From contig LCDA01000005.1 in NCBI GenBank assembly GCA_000998275.1, positions 1 through 44,298 on the forward strand: 44,298 nt of DNA. The letters are read 5' to 3'. The notes under the pieces were generated by a model. The model did not search any database and was not told where the DNA came from. It worked only from the letters and a program-made list of their open reading frames with translations. The translations under genes were made by a program, and so were the position numbers. Below, in pieces: positions 16,676 through 26,077 of this stretch (positions within the stretch are counted from its first letter, which is position 1; each line of letters begins with the position of its first letter). The DNA is from Candidatus Collierbacteria bacterium GW2011_GWA2_42_17 (GTDB taxonomy: Bacteria > Patescibacteriota > Microgenomatia > UBA1400 > MFAQ01).

Positions 16676-18724
16676 GTGGAATTTAAGATCAAATCAGACT
16701 ACCAACCTACCGGGGACCAACCTCAAGCAATTGAGAAACTTTCCACAGCTATTTCTTCCGGAAATCCGCACCAAACTTTGCTAGGTGTTACCGGCTCAGG
16801 AAAAACATACACTGTCGCGAAGGTAATCGAAAAAACTCAGCTACCGACTCTTGTCATCTGCCACAACAAAACTCTCGCCAGTCAGCTATATCAAGAGTTT
16901 CGTGATTTTTTTCCGGACAACGCTGTTAGTTACTTTGTCAGCTACTACGATTACTACCAACCAGAGGCATATCTACCCAGTTCGGACACTTACATCGAAA
17001 AAGAAGCCGACATAAATCCGGAGATCGATAAACTCAGACTTACCACTACGGCCAACCTCTTGTCTCGTCCGGATAGTATTGTCATTGCCTCAGTTTCCTG
17101 CATCTACAACATCGGCTCACCCCTAGATCAGGAAAAAAACATTCTCACTCTGATGAAAGGGCAGGTTATTGCCCGGGACACCGTACTTATGAGACTCGGT
17201 GACCTCCAGTACACCAGAACCAATGCCGAACTTTCCCGAGGCACTTTTAGGGCCATCGGTAGTACTGTTCAGTTATATCCCTCGTATAAGGACATCGTCA
17301 TCTCCATGGTTTTTGAAGGTAATGTTTTAAAAACAATCGACATTCTCGATCCCTACAACTTTACTAAGATTGTCGATCTAGACCTTGAAAAAAGCAGCTT
17401 AATCACCATAAATCCGGCCAAGCTCTTCATTACCGACCCCAAAACGCAGGGACAAGCCATCGATAATATTCGCAAAGATCTACAGACTCAAATTGAAAAA
17501 TTTAAGAGTGAAGGTAAAACCATCGAAGCGTACCGACTAGAACAAAAAGTTAACTACGATCTCTCCATGCTGGAAGAGGTTGGTTACGTAAACGGCATTG
17601 AAAACTACTCTCGTTACTTTGACGGACGCAAACCGGGAGAACCCCCTTATTCCTTACTGGAATATTTTCACTACAACACCAAAAAGTTTCACAAAAAGGG
17701 TTTCCTCACCGTTATCGATGAATCACATATTAGTCTGCCCCAAATTCGCGGCATGTACAACGGTGACCAGTCAAGAAAAGAAAATCTCATCAACTATGGT
17801 TTCCGCTTACCCAGTGCCAAAGACAACCGCCCACTGACCTTTACTGAGTTTCAATCCCGCACACAACAAAACCTTTATTGTTCCGCTACCCCAGGCGAGT
17901 ACGAACTATCTCTATCCAAATCAAGCATTATTCCTACGGTAGCAGAGCAACTTATCCGCCCAACCGGCCTTTTGGATCCGGAAGTATTTGTCCGTCCCGT
18001 TAAAGGTCAGATCGAAGATATTAGTAGGGAAGTTCTTGAAAGAAAGATAAAAGGAGAGAGAACCTTGGTTTTGACCATGACGAAAAAAATGGCTGAAGAT
18101 CTGTCGGAACATCTCAAAGAAAAATACAAAATTAAAGTTGAGTATCTTCACTCGGACATCAAAACTTTAGACCGGGCCGATATTCTTGAAAGCCTTCGTC
18201 TGGGAAATGTCGACTGCCTAGTGGGTATCAATCTTCTCCGTGAAGGTTTGGATCTACCGGAAGTCTCTCTGGTTGCCATACTCGACGCCGACAAAGAAGG
18301 TTTTCTCCGTACACCAACAGCCTTAATACAAACAATGGGAAGAGCTGCCCGCCACATCAACGGTCAGGTCATTCTTTACGCCGACAAAATCTCGCCCTCA
18401 ATGGATATCGCCATGAAAGAAACCGCCAGAAGAAGAATTACCCAAGCTCTCTACAACAAAAAACACAGTGTTACTCCCATCGGCATCAATAAACCCATAA
18501 GAGAGGCTCTGCTCCATCGCAACTCAAGTGGTCCGGCTCCAAAAATCAAAGAACTTGCCGAGTTCGGTTGGACAGAAATTGAAGATGTTAATCCCCAATC
18601 GTTAACTCCTCAAAAGAAAAAAGTACTCATTGTGAAACTTAAAAAAATGATGACCCAGGCCGCTAACTCCTGGAATTTTGAACTGGCGGCTCGTTACCGT
18701 GACACCATCAAAAAGTTACAATAA
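16676..18724 (+). CDS. uvrB: Excinuclease ABC subunit B
   Basis: A 682-residue damage-verifying helicase of nucleotide excision repair. Walker A is GVTGSGKT near residues 37-44, the beta-hairpin region is YYDYYQPEAY, helicase motifs include DESH, and motif VI is QTMGRAARH. The C-terminal UVR domain (NSWNFELAARYRDTIKKL) is the contact for UvrC. The start is GTG at 16676, seven bases after a TAAAAT box (16663-16668), so it should be leaderless. The length is normal. It is convergent with the methyltransferase-like gene next to it. Confidence 0.96.
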   Translation: MEFKIKSDYQPTGDQPQAIEKLSTAISSGNPHQTLLGVTGSGKTYTVAKVIEKTQLPTLVICHNKTLASQLYQEFRDFFPDNAVSYFVSYYDYYQPEAYLPSSDTYIEKEADINPEIDKLRLTTTANLLSRPDSIVIASVSCIYNIGSPLDQEKNILTLMKGQVIARDTVLMRLGDLQYTRTNAELSRGTFRAIGSTVQLYPSYKDIVISMVFEGNVLKTIDILDPYNFTKIVDLDLEKSSLITINPAKLFITDPKTQGQAIDNIRKDLQTQIEKFKSEGKTIEAYRLEQKVNYDLSMLEEVGYVNGIENYSRYFDGRKPGEPPYSLLEYFHYNTKKFHKKGFLTVIDESHISLPQIRGMYNGDQSRKENLINYGFRLPSAKDNRPLTFTEFQSRTQQNLYCSATPGEYELSLSKSSIIPTVAEQLIRPTGLLDPEVFVRPVKGQIEDISREVLERKIKGERTLVLTMTKKMAEDLSEHLKEKYKIKVEYLHSDIKTLDRADILESLRLGNVDCLVGINLLREGLDLPEVSLVAILDADKEGFLRTPTALIQTMGRAARHINGQVILYADKISPSMDIAMKETARRRITQALYNKKHSVTPIGINKPIREALLHRNSSGPAPKIKELAEFGWTEIEDVNPQSLTPQKKKVLIVKLKKMMTQAANSWNFELAARYRDTIKKLQ

Positions 18725-19357
18725 TTAGCGAAATTTAGAGGCCGTAACAACCCTACCACCAATAGCGTCTCTGGAGGTCGAGGTGTCAATCTTTCTATCA
18801 CCAATCGCTAGGTCATCTGGATCAAAATTATTATTTTCCAAAAACTCCGCCAGTACCCTTAGTGCTTTCTTGCCATAAAACTGACTTTCTCTAGTTCGAT
18901 TGTCCAAGAGAATGAATAACTGTGTCCCTTTTTTGCAAAACCTTTCAATATCACCCAACAAACCTTCCTCGACGATGCTTTGAGGATTGGGGGCCACCAT
19001 CATTATCAAATCGGCTTTTACATCCGGTAGTTCATCGGTATAACTAGGTACAAGCACTCTTTTTGAGTCCTCATCAACCCTTACCGAGCCTTTTCGAAAA
19101 TCAATATTATTTGCGTTGATTGCCCGATCTACTCCAATCCATAAATCTCCCTTTCTCTGACTAACTGATAAATTTGTTCTCTCTCCTCCTGGTCCAATAT
19201 CCAAAACCACAAAATTTCTACCAACACGGAGGCTGTCCATCTTTTCTTTTTTTTCAACGGCACTCAGACTGCCAAAATCGACAACTTCGTAATCTAGGCG
19301 ACTGTCAAATTCAACCTTCTTTGATTTTTCCGAGCCTTCGGTATGTGCTACTTCCAT
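18725..19357 (-). CDS. Methyltransferase-like protein of unknown function
   Basis: A 210-residue protein with a Rossmann-like pattern: FVVLDIGPGGERTN resembles SAM-binding motif I and ADLIMMVAPNPQS resembles the motif after strand 4. The middle and end (FILLDNRTRESQFYGKKALR) are compatible with a class I methyltransferase, but no target-specific motif is seen. A TATAAT box (19364-19369 as read on plus) lies exactly six bases from the ATG. It stands alone between convergent uvrB and divergent uvrA. Confidence 0.7.
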   Translation of the reverse strand: MEVAHTEGSEKSKKVEFDSRLDYEVVDFGSLSAVEKKEKMDSLRVGRNFVVLDIGPGGERTNLSVSQRKGDLWIGVDRAINANNIDFRKGSVRVDEDSKRVLVPSYTDELPDVKADLIMMVAPNPQSIVEEGLLGDIERFCKKGTQLFILLDNRTRESQFYGKKALRVLAEFLENNNFDPDDLAIGDRKIDTSTSRDAIGGRVVTASKFR

Positions 19358-19431
19358 ACCACCATTATAAGCATATTTGTGTTAACAGTCATTCGGGTAT
19401 TTTAGGGTAAAAAATGTTAAAATATAGCGTT

Positions 19432-22356
19432 ATGCCGGAAATCTCACCTTCAACTCATCTCATCATCAGGGGAGCCCGTCAACATAATCTAAAAAATGTT
19501 GACTTGGTAATTCCCAAAAATAAACTGGTGGTTTTTACCGGTGTCTCGGGTAGTGGCAAGTCCAGCATGGCTCACGATACCATCTATGCCGAGGGTCAAC
19601 GCCGCTATGTCGAGTCTCTAAGCTCGTACGCCAGACAATTCCTAGGCATTATGGATAAACCAGATGTTGATCAGATTGAAGGTTTATCTCCGGCCATTCT
19701 CATTGACCAAAAACAAGGTAGTCATAATCCCAGAAGTACCGTCGGTACCGTTACCGAAGTTTACGATTATCTCCGTTTACTTTTTGCTCGCATCGGTCAT
19801 CCTCACTGCCCCAACTGTGGTCGGGAAATCATGCCTCAGGATATTAATCAAATCTATAAAGCAGTCGTCGAGCTGGCCATTTCCCATCCCTCATATCAAA
19901 AACAAAAGGGGACCAGAATTATGATTCTTGCTCCTTTGGTAAAAAATCAAAAAGGGGAATTTGCCGATTTATTTCCTAATTTATACAAGCAAGGTATAGC
20001 ACAAGTTAGAGTTGATGGAAAAATTCTTTCAACCCAATCAACCTTAAGTCTTTTCAAAAATAATCGTCACAATATTGAAGCCGTTATCGATAAACTGGTC
20101 ATCGGTCAGCTAAATAGTGGCGTCGAATATGAAAAACAGCGTTTAATCGACTCCATTGAGCAGTCCATCAAAATGGCTGACGGTGAAAGTATCATTAGTA
20201 TTGTTGATGACCCGTCTCTTTCCTTTCCCGAGAACCCGGAGAAAATGGAAGACCATCTTTTCTCTCAAAAACTATCATGTCCTGTTTGTAATATTTCGAT
20301 TCCTGAAATAGAACCTCGTTATTTTTCCTTCAACGCTCCCGATGGAGCCTGTCCTGAATGTACCGGCTTGGGTACCAAAATGGTTCTCGATATAGATAGC
20401 ATCATTTCTCCAACTCTTACACTCTACGAAGGAGCTATCATTCCCCTGGCTTCCCAGTTCGAAACCCGTACCTGGCTGGCTAAACTCATTGTCGAAGCAA
20501 TGGGTTCTGTAGATTTTTTACCCACCACTCCATTGATTCAAATGACCGAGAAACAAAGTCAAACACTGTTCTTCGGCACCGGAGACAAAATTTTCTCCGT
20601 CAAAGGGATCAACCGCCATGGAAAATCTGTTTCGTGGAAAAGTAAGTACGAGGGACTTGCCAAAGAATTTGAACGCCGCTACACCGAAACAAGTTCCGAT
20701 GCTCTTAAAGAAGAAATTGAAAAATATTTAATCAAAAAAACCTGTCCGGTTTGTCAAGGAACCCGTCTCAAACCGGAAGTTCTTGCTGTTCACGTTGATG
20801 GCAAATCCATTAGTGAAGTAACTGCACAATCAATTGAAAGCGATGTCACCTTTTTTGCAGAATTAAATAAAAAACTTACTCCTTCAGAGCAACAAATTAG
20901 TCTACCTATCGTCAAAGAAATAGAAGATCGACTCAGTTTTCTTGTCTCGGTTGGCCTAGATTATCTAACTCTAGGTAGAGAGTCCGGAACTCTATCAGGT
21001 GGTGAACTTCAGCGAATTAGACTGGCAAGTCAAATCGGTTCACGTCTCACCGGTATTCTCTATGTTCTTGACGAACCCACCATCGGTCTTCATCAAAGAG
21101 ACAACGCCAAGCTCATCAAAACACTTCAAGAGCTGGTAAATCTCGGCAACTCTCTCGTCGTGGTCGAACACGACCAGCAAACAATGGAGTCGGCTGATCA
21201 CCTGGTTGAATTTGGACCCCAGGCAGGAGAACTCGGTGGCAAAATTACTTTCCAAGGAACGATAGGGGAAATGAAAAAATCCGGTTGTATTACCGGAAAA
21301 TACATCTCTGGTGTAAACAAAATTATCGCCAGCAAACCCAAAAATCCACCGGAAAGTCAGGGTTCAATTCGTCTATTAGGTTGTAACCACCACAACCTCA
21401 AAGATGTCGATGCCGAGTTCCCCCTGAATAGATTTATTGCTGTTACTGGTGTTTCCGGTTCCGGTAAATCGTCTCTTGTAGTTGAAACACTCTACGAAGC
21501 TTTATCTCAAAAATTAAACTCCATGCATCGCAAACAAGACATTACCTACGGCTCTATCTTAATTCCTGACGCCGTCAAACGTGTCTCTTTAATTGACCAA
21601 AGTCCAATTGGTAAAACCCCAAGAAGTAATCCGGCTACATATACCAAAGTCTTTGACCATATTCGTTTACTTTTTTCAAATACTCAAGAGGCTCGTTTCC
21701 GTGGATATGGACCCGGACGTTTTAGTTTTAATGTCAAAGGGGGTCGCTGTGAAACCTGTCAGGGTGATGGTCAGTTGAAAATCGAGATGCAGTTTATGGG
21801 AGACATCTATATTACCTGTGACACCTGTAAAGGAGCGCGGTTCAACGAACCCACACTAGAAGTTGAGTACAAGGGCAAAAACATTGCCGACGTTCTCAAC
21901 ATGACCATGGACGAAGCCGCTATCTTTTTCAAAAATATTCCTACTATAAACAAAAAGCTCGACACTATACGGAAAGTCGGCCTGGGGTACATCAAGATGG
22001 GTCAGTCTGCTCCGACTCTCTCTGGAGGAGAAGCTCAACGTGTTAAGCTCGCCACCGAACTAGCCAAAACCGGCAATGGCCACACCGTTTACATTCTTGA
22101 CGAACCAACCACAGGACTCCATTTTGCCGATCTTAGTAAACTTGTCCAAACTTTAGTTGACCTGGTCAATCAAAACAACACCGTTATTGTTATCGAACAT
22201 AATCTTGATGTCATCAAAAACGCTGATTACTTAATTGATATGGGCCCCGAAGGAGGAAATGAAGGCGGAGAAATAATTGCCACAGGAAGTCCTCAAAAAG
22301 TTGCTGATCACTTTGACACCGCAACTTCACAGGAATTAAAGAAGCTTCTGTTGTAA
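19432..22356 (+). CDS. uvrA: Excinuclease ABC subunit A
   Basis: A 974-residue damage sensor with two ABC ATPase modules. The first has Walker A GVSGSGKSS (37-45), signature LSGGELQRIRLA and Walker B LDEPTIGL; the second has GVSGSGKSSLV, LSGGEAQRVKLA and LDEPTTGL. Zinc modules are visible as CPNC, CPVC...CPEC, CPVC and CETC...CDTC. The start is placed at the second ATG (19432), because the first at 19414 lies in the extended -10 box (TGT plus TAAAAT, 19415-19423). Confidence 0.97.
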   Translation: MPEISPSTHLIIRGARQHNLKNVDLVIPKNKLVVFTGVSGSGKSSMAHDTIYAEGQRRYVESLSSYARQFLGIMDKPDVDQIEGLSPAILIDQKQGSHNPRSTVGTVTEVYDYLRLLFARIGHPHCPNCGREIMPQDINQIYKAVVELAISHPSYQKQKGTRIMILAPLVKNQKGEFADLFPNLYKQGIAQVRVDGKILSTQSTLSLFKNNRHNIEAVIDKLVIGQLNSGVEYEKQRLIDSIEQSIKMADGESIISIVDDPSLSFPENPEKMEDHLFSQKLSCPVCNISIPEIEPRYFSFNAPDGACPECTGLGTKMVLDIDSIISPTLTLYEGAIIPLASQFETRTWLAKLIVEAMGSVDFLPTTPLIQMTEKQSQTLFFGTGDKIFSVKGINRHGKSVSWKSKYEGLAKEFERRYTETSSDALKEEIEKYLIKKTCPVCQGTRLKPEVLAVHVDGKSISEVTAQSIESDVTFFAELNKKLTPSEQQISLPIVKEIEDRLSFLVSVGLDYLTLGRESGTLSGGELQRIRLASQIGSRLTGILYVLDEPTIGLHQRDNAKLIKTLQELVNLGNSLVVVEHDQQTMESADHLVEFGPQAGELGGKITFQGTIGEMKKSGCITGKYISGVNKIIASKPKNPPESQGSIRLLGCNHHNLKDVDAEFPLNRFIAVTGVSGSGKSSLVVETLYEALSQKLNSMHRKQDITYGSILIPDAVKRVSLIDQSPIGKTPRSNPATYTKVFDHIRLLFSNTQEARFRGYGPGRFSFNVKGGRCETCQGDGQLKIEMQFMGDIYITCDTCKGARFNEPTLEVEYKGKNIADVLNMTMDEAAIFFKNIPTINKKLDTIRKVGLGYIKMGQSAPTLSGGEAQRVKLATELAKTGNGHTVYILDEPTTGLHFADLSKLVQTLVDLVNQNNTVIVIEHNLDVIKNADYLIDMGPEGGNEGGEIIATGSPQKVADHFDTATSQELKKLLL

Positions 22357-22365
22357 TATCAATTG

Positions 22366-24177
22366 ATGATGAAGAGAGTCTCTGTTCTAACACAACTAAT
22401 TCTCTTTATCGCCGGTTCTCTCATTTTTTCCCCCAAAGCCTTTGCCATCGTCAAGTTTAGTACCGATTTCCAAAATTATTATCGTGTCGATCCTAGTGGA
22501 AATACACACGTCTCTTTTATCATTAACCAAAAAAATAATCTCTCGGTTGTTTATGCCACAGACTTTGGACTTAACATCAACGAAACCAAAGTCACCAATG
22601 TAAAGGTCATCGATGAAGGAACTTACATTATTCCTGATATCGTCAAAACCCTCAACCAAACAACTATTTCTTTTCCCTTTGCCAATAAAGTTGTGGGGAG
22701 AGACAAGATTCATTCATTTACCATCGAGTACGACACAACCGATATTGCCACCAAGATTGGCAACACCTGGGAAATTAACATCCCTCGTCTGGAAACAGAT
22801 GAGAACATCTCCAATCGAACCGTCGCCCTTGCTGTACCCGATAACTTTCCCGTCCCTGCATACATTGATCCAAAACCCGACACGATCAATAAAAATGTCT
22901 ATTACTTTAACGGTAGTAACCTTGGAAACAAAACTATCAGTGCTGTTTTTGGGCAGACGCAGTTTTATAAAGGAAACATTTCTTATCACCTAGTTAATGA
23001 ATCAAAATCCAAAATTACTACCGAAATTGCCCTGCCTCCTGACACTGCCTATCAAACTGTTTATTACGAAAGGCTTGACCCTATGCCCCTAACTGTGGTT
23101 TCCGATGAAGACGGTAACTATCTGGCCAGGTACTCTTTGGAACCAAACTCAAACATAGAAGTACGGTTAGACCTCTATATCAAGCTCAACTTTACTCCCA
23201 AACCAACCACTCAAACACCTTCCGATAAATATTTACTCTCCAACTCAACCTGGAACTTTGATAACACTGTCTTCACTACGCCTGAAATACAAAACCTAAC
23301 CACCCCAAAAGCAATTTATGACTATGTCGTAGATAAATTGAAGTATGACTACGAAAAAATAAATCGTCAAAAATCTCAAAAGACACCAGCCGCCGAGTCA
23401 CTAATCAATAATCAGAGCGCCATCTGTACCGATTTTGCCAATGTTTTTGTTAGTCTTGCCAGAAAAACTGGCATTCCCGCACGAGAGCTTGAAGGTTTCG
23501 CTATTTCCGATAATCCTAGTCTAAAGCCTTTATCTCTAACCCAAGACGTTCTTCATGCCTGGCCAGAATACTACAACCAAGCCACTAAAACCTGGGTTCA
23601 AGTTGATCCTACCTGGTCAAACACTACTAGGGGAGTAGACTATTTTAACAAACTGGATTTCAATCATATTGTTTTCGCCATCCACGGAGTCAGTCCCGAC
23701 TATCCAATCCCTGCCGGTGGATATAAATATAAACAGGAAAAAACCAAAGACATTACTATCAAACCTGTTCAATCTCTGGCCTTCCCCGAACCAAACTTTA
23801 CAATTGCCAACTCAAATCAAAAAGGGGCTGAACTAGTTTTCGAAATCACAAACAACTCGGGCGTGTCCTACACCGGAAATACAATTGTCGAACGCAATGA
23901 AACCACTGCCGAGACAGAACAGGAAATCACAGTTCCGCCCTTTGGCACAACCCAGTTAAAGATTAAATTAACAAAACAGCCATTCATCGGTCAAATTAAA
24001 ACAAAAGCTATAATCTACATCAATGGAAACCGTTTTGAACAACCAATCACCATACAGCCAACGATACCTCAGGTTGGATTTTTCTCCCTTATCGGAGTCT
24101 TTTTGGGACTCGCTACCTTCCTTACCAGGCGTTTACATCTTCGAAGACGCAAACAAAAAACCGTTGTATATCGGTAA
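22366..24177 (+). CDS. Secreted, membrane-anchored transglutaminase-like protein
   Basis: A 603-residue protein with a signal peptide (MMKRVSVLTQLILFIAG, then FAI), a long extracellular beta-rich region, and a transglutaminase-like domain with the Cys-His-Asp triad: Cys354 in AICTDFAN, His397 in LHAWPEYY and Asp414 in VDPTW. It ends with a membrane helix (VGFFSLIGVFLGLATFLT) and a basic tail, so the enzyme should face outward. The substrate is unknown (protein crosslinking, or peptidase/amidase on surface proteins). A TAATAT box (22354-22359) ends six bases before the ATG at 22366. Its end overlaps uvrC. Confidence 0.86.
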   Translation: MMKRVSVLTQLILFIAGSLIFSPKAFAIVKFSTDFQNYYRVDPSGNTHVSFIINQKNNLSVVYATDFGLNINETKVTNVKVIDEGTYIIPDIVKTLNQTTISFPFANKVVGRDKIHSFTIEYDTTDIATKIGNTWEINIPRLETDENISNRTVALAVPDNFPVPAYIDPKPDTINKNVYYFNGSNLGNKTISAVFGQTQFYKGNISYHLVNESKSKITTEIALPPDTAYQTVYYERLDPMPLTVVSDEDGNYLARYSLEPNSNIEVRLDLYIKLNFTPKPTTQTPSDKYLLSNSTWNFDNTVFTTPEIQNLTTPKAIYDYVVDKLKYDYEKINRQKSQKTPAAESLINNQSAICTDFANVFVSLARKTGIPARELEGFAISDNPSLKPLSLTQDVLHAWPEYYNQATKTWVQVDPTWSNTTRGVDYFNKLDFNHIVFAIHGVSPDYPIPAGGYKYKQEKTKDITIKPVQSLAFPEPNFTIANSNQKGAELVFEITNNSGVSYTGNTIVERNETTAETEQEITVPPFGTTQLKIKLTKQPFIGQIKTKAIIYINGNRFEQPITIQPTIPQVGFFSLIGVFLGLATFLTRRLHLRRRKQKTVVYR

Positions 24178-25357
24178 ATCGATAAGCGTCAAAACACGGA
24201 TTAAGCAACACTATGAGGGCTTCCAAAGTGGAACAACCTCTGCGGCAAACTTTATTCCCAAAACTCATTATCTATATTTTAAAGTCGTTAACAACGATCT
24301 TGAAGCCGTTATTACCGAGGCTAACTTCATCAAAACATATCAACCCCGTTATAACGCCATTACTAAAGATGGTAAATCCAATATTTACATTATCTTCACC
24401 AATGAACCGGACACCAAAATTAAAATCATCCACGCTACAGATATTCAATCACTTGAACTCGACGACTACAAAAAACAAGTTTTTGGTCCATATACCTCCA
24501 GTAAGGTTGCTGAAACCCTAGTTAAGCTGAGTCGGCGCATCTTTGGCTACTGCAGTGCTCCATTTAATTCTCGAAGCAGGGCTTGTTTCAACTACCACCT
24601 GCATCAATGTCCTGGCGCCTGTCAATTCTTCATTACCCCCAAACAGTACCATCGTCATCTCGGACAAATCAAAAAATTTCTCTCCGGCCAGTTCGTCCAG
24701 TTAAACAAAAGCTTGAATAGACAAATCGTAGTGGCCATTAAAAAACAAAACTTTGAGTTGGCCAATGATCTAAAAAATAAAATCATGAGCCTAGACCAGG
24801 CACTAAAAAATCAAAATTCCAGCCTCCTTTTAAAACTTTCGGATGCTACAGACCAGGTTCAACATCTAATTGTCAGCAGCCTCAAACACCCGTTACTTTT
24901 TGAACCGCCCGTAAGAATTGAGTGTTACGACTTGGCACATCTCCAGGGAGACAACTATGTCGGTTCAATGTCAGTGTTCATCAATGGGACTCCAGAGCCT
25001 TCACTTTACCGCCATTTTAATATCAAAGGTGAAAAAAGATCAGATCCCCATGCCATGAAAGAAATTATTTCTCGTCGTTTTGATCATCTGGAGTGGGGGA
25101 GACCCGATCTTTTGATTCTTGATGGTGGAGTACCCCAACTTTCTATTGCCTCTTCAGTAATACCCCCAAACATTCCGACGATAGCCTTAGCTAAAAAGAG
25201 AGAGACTATTTATTTTTACGACAACAATAAAGTCACCTCTCTAAATCTAAATCTTGAAGATCCCGTACTCAATCTCCTAAGGAATATTCGTGATGAGGCG
25301 CATCGTTTTGCAACCACCTTCCATATCAAAAAACGACAAGGATCGTTCCTAGCATAA
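24074..25357 (+). CDS. uvrC: Excinuclease ABC subunit C, short form
   Basis: The dual-incision nuclease of excision repair, here only about 427 residues against the usual ~600. It keeps the GIY-YIG domain (LPGVYIFED...LYIGKSISVKTRI), a Cys cluster (YCSAPF...ACFNYHLHQCPGAC), the UVR domain (KQNFELANDLKNKI) and the RNase H-like domain with its likely triad (ECYDLAH, LILDGG, DEAHRFA). It stops right after that domain and lacks the C-terminal helix-hairpin-helix pair. The start is uncertain: a TTG at 24074 sits well before the GIY motif; the only upstream ATG is 24023. Both overlap the preceding gene by more than 100 bases. Confidence 0.88.
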   Translation: MDFSPLSESFWDSLPSLPGVYIFEDANKKPLYIGKSISVKTRIKQHYEGFQSGTTSAANFIPKTHYLYFKVVNNDLEAVITEANFIKTYQPRYNAITKDGKSNIYIIFTNEPDTKIKIIHATDIQSLELDDYKKQVFGPYTSSKVAETLVKLSRRIFGYCSAPFNSRSRACFNYHLHQCPGACQFFITPKQYHRHLGQIKKFLSGQFVQLNKSLNRQIVVAIKKQNFELANDLKNKIMSLDQALKNQNSSLLLKLSDATDQVQHLIVSSLKHPLLFEPPVRIECYDLAHLQGDNYVGSMSVFINGTPEPSLYRHFNIKGEKRSDPHAMKEIISRRFDHLEWGRPDLLILDGGVPQLSIASSVIPPNIPTIALAKKRETIYFYDNNKVTSLNLNLEDPVLNLLRNIRDEAHRFATTFHIKKRQGSFLA

Positions 25358-25417
25358 TACTCAAGTTTGTAGCGAAGTTATCGACAAAAACTGGGCAAGC
25401 TCTTATATACTGGTATT

Positions 25418-25831
25418 ATGAAAGCCTTTTTAAGGGCAATTTTAATCAACCTTCTTGTCGTCTATTTGGTGGACGCCGTTTATCCCGGCTTCTCGATACT
25501 TCACGATGCCAAAACTCTTATCACCGCCGCCGTTATCTGGCTCTTGCTTAATAAGATAGTGAAGCCGATTATCAAGCTCTTCCTCCTCCCCATCAACCTC
25601 ATCACTCTCAACCTGTTTTCCTGGGTAGTCAGTCTCATCACTCTCTTTTTACTGCCCCTAATCGTCAGCGGTGTCAAGATTTCTCCTTATGATTTTCCGG
25701 GGTTTAACTATCAAGGCTTTAGCGTTCCTCCGTTTCACCTCAATTTGTTCCTGTCGTTTCTCGTTGCCTCTAGTTTCTTGAATTTATTCCACAACATAAT
25801 AGTTTGGATTATCAAGAAGGACTCAGATTAG
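25418..25831 (+). CDS. YvlD/phage-holin-4-type small membrane protein
   Basis: A 137-residue integral membrane protein with about four hydrophobic helices and the LLNKIVKPIIKLFLLPINLITLNLF core typical in part of the phage holin family 4 (YvlD) superfamily. In ordinary bacteria this family is not a lysis protein and its role is unclear. TATACT (25406-25411) ends six bases before the ATG, so the mRNA should be leaderless. secG follows after 24 bases with its own -10 box. Confidence 0.85.
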   Translation: MKAFLRAILINLLVVYLVDAVYPGFSILHDAKTLITAAVIWLLLNKIVKPIIKLFLLPINLITLNLFSWVVSLITLFLLPLIVSGVKISPYDFPGFNYQGFSVPPFHLNLFLSFLVASSFLNLFHNIIVWIIKKDSD

Positions 25832-25855
25832 AAACACTAGCGCTATAATTGACCC

Positions 25856-26077
25856 ATGAAACTATCACTCGTCATTCAAATTCTCCTTTCGTTGATCCTC
25901 ATTGTCCTGGTTACTCTTCAATCAAAAGAGACATCGCTCGGTTCTGGTTTCTCCTCGGTGACTCAGAGTGGTCTTCACACCAAACGCGGGCCTGAAAAAA
26001 TGATTTACTTGGCCACAATCATTGTAGCAATAGTTTTTGTGATATTTTCTTTCCTTAATATTGCTATTTGGAAATGA
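25856..26077 (+). CDS. secG: Protein translocase subunit SecG
   Basis: A 73-residue two-helix membrane protein that assists the SecYEG export channel. The first helix (IQILLSLILIVLVTLQ) is followed by the cytoplasmic LGSGFSS and RGPEKMIY segments characteristic of SecG, then a second helix. The length is normal. TATAAT (25844-25849) is six bases before the ATG. The stop overlaps the next start (ATGA), so the substrate-binding protein is translationally coupled. Confidence 0.92.
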   Translation: MKLSLVIQILLSLILIVLVTLQSKETSLGSGFSSVTQSGLHTKRGPEKMIYLATIIVAIVFVIFSFLNIAIWK

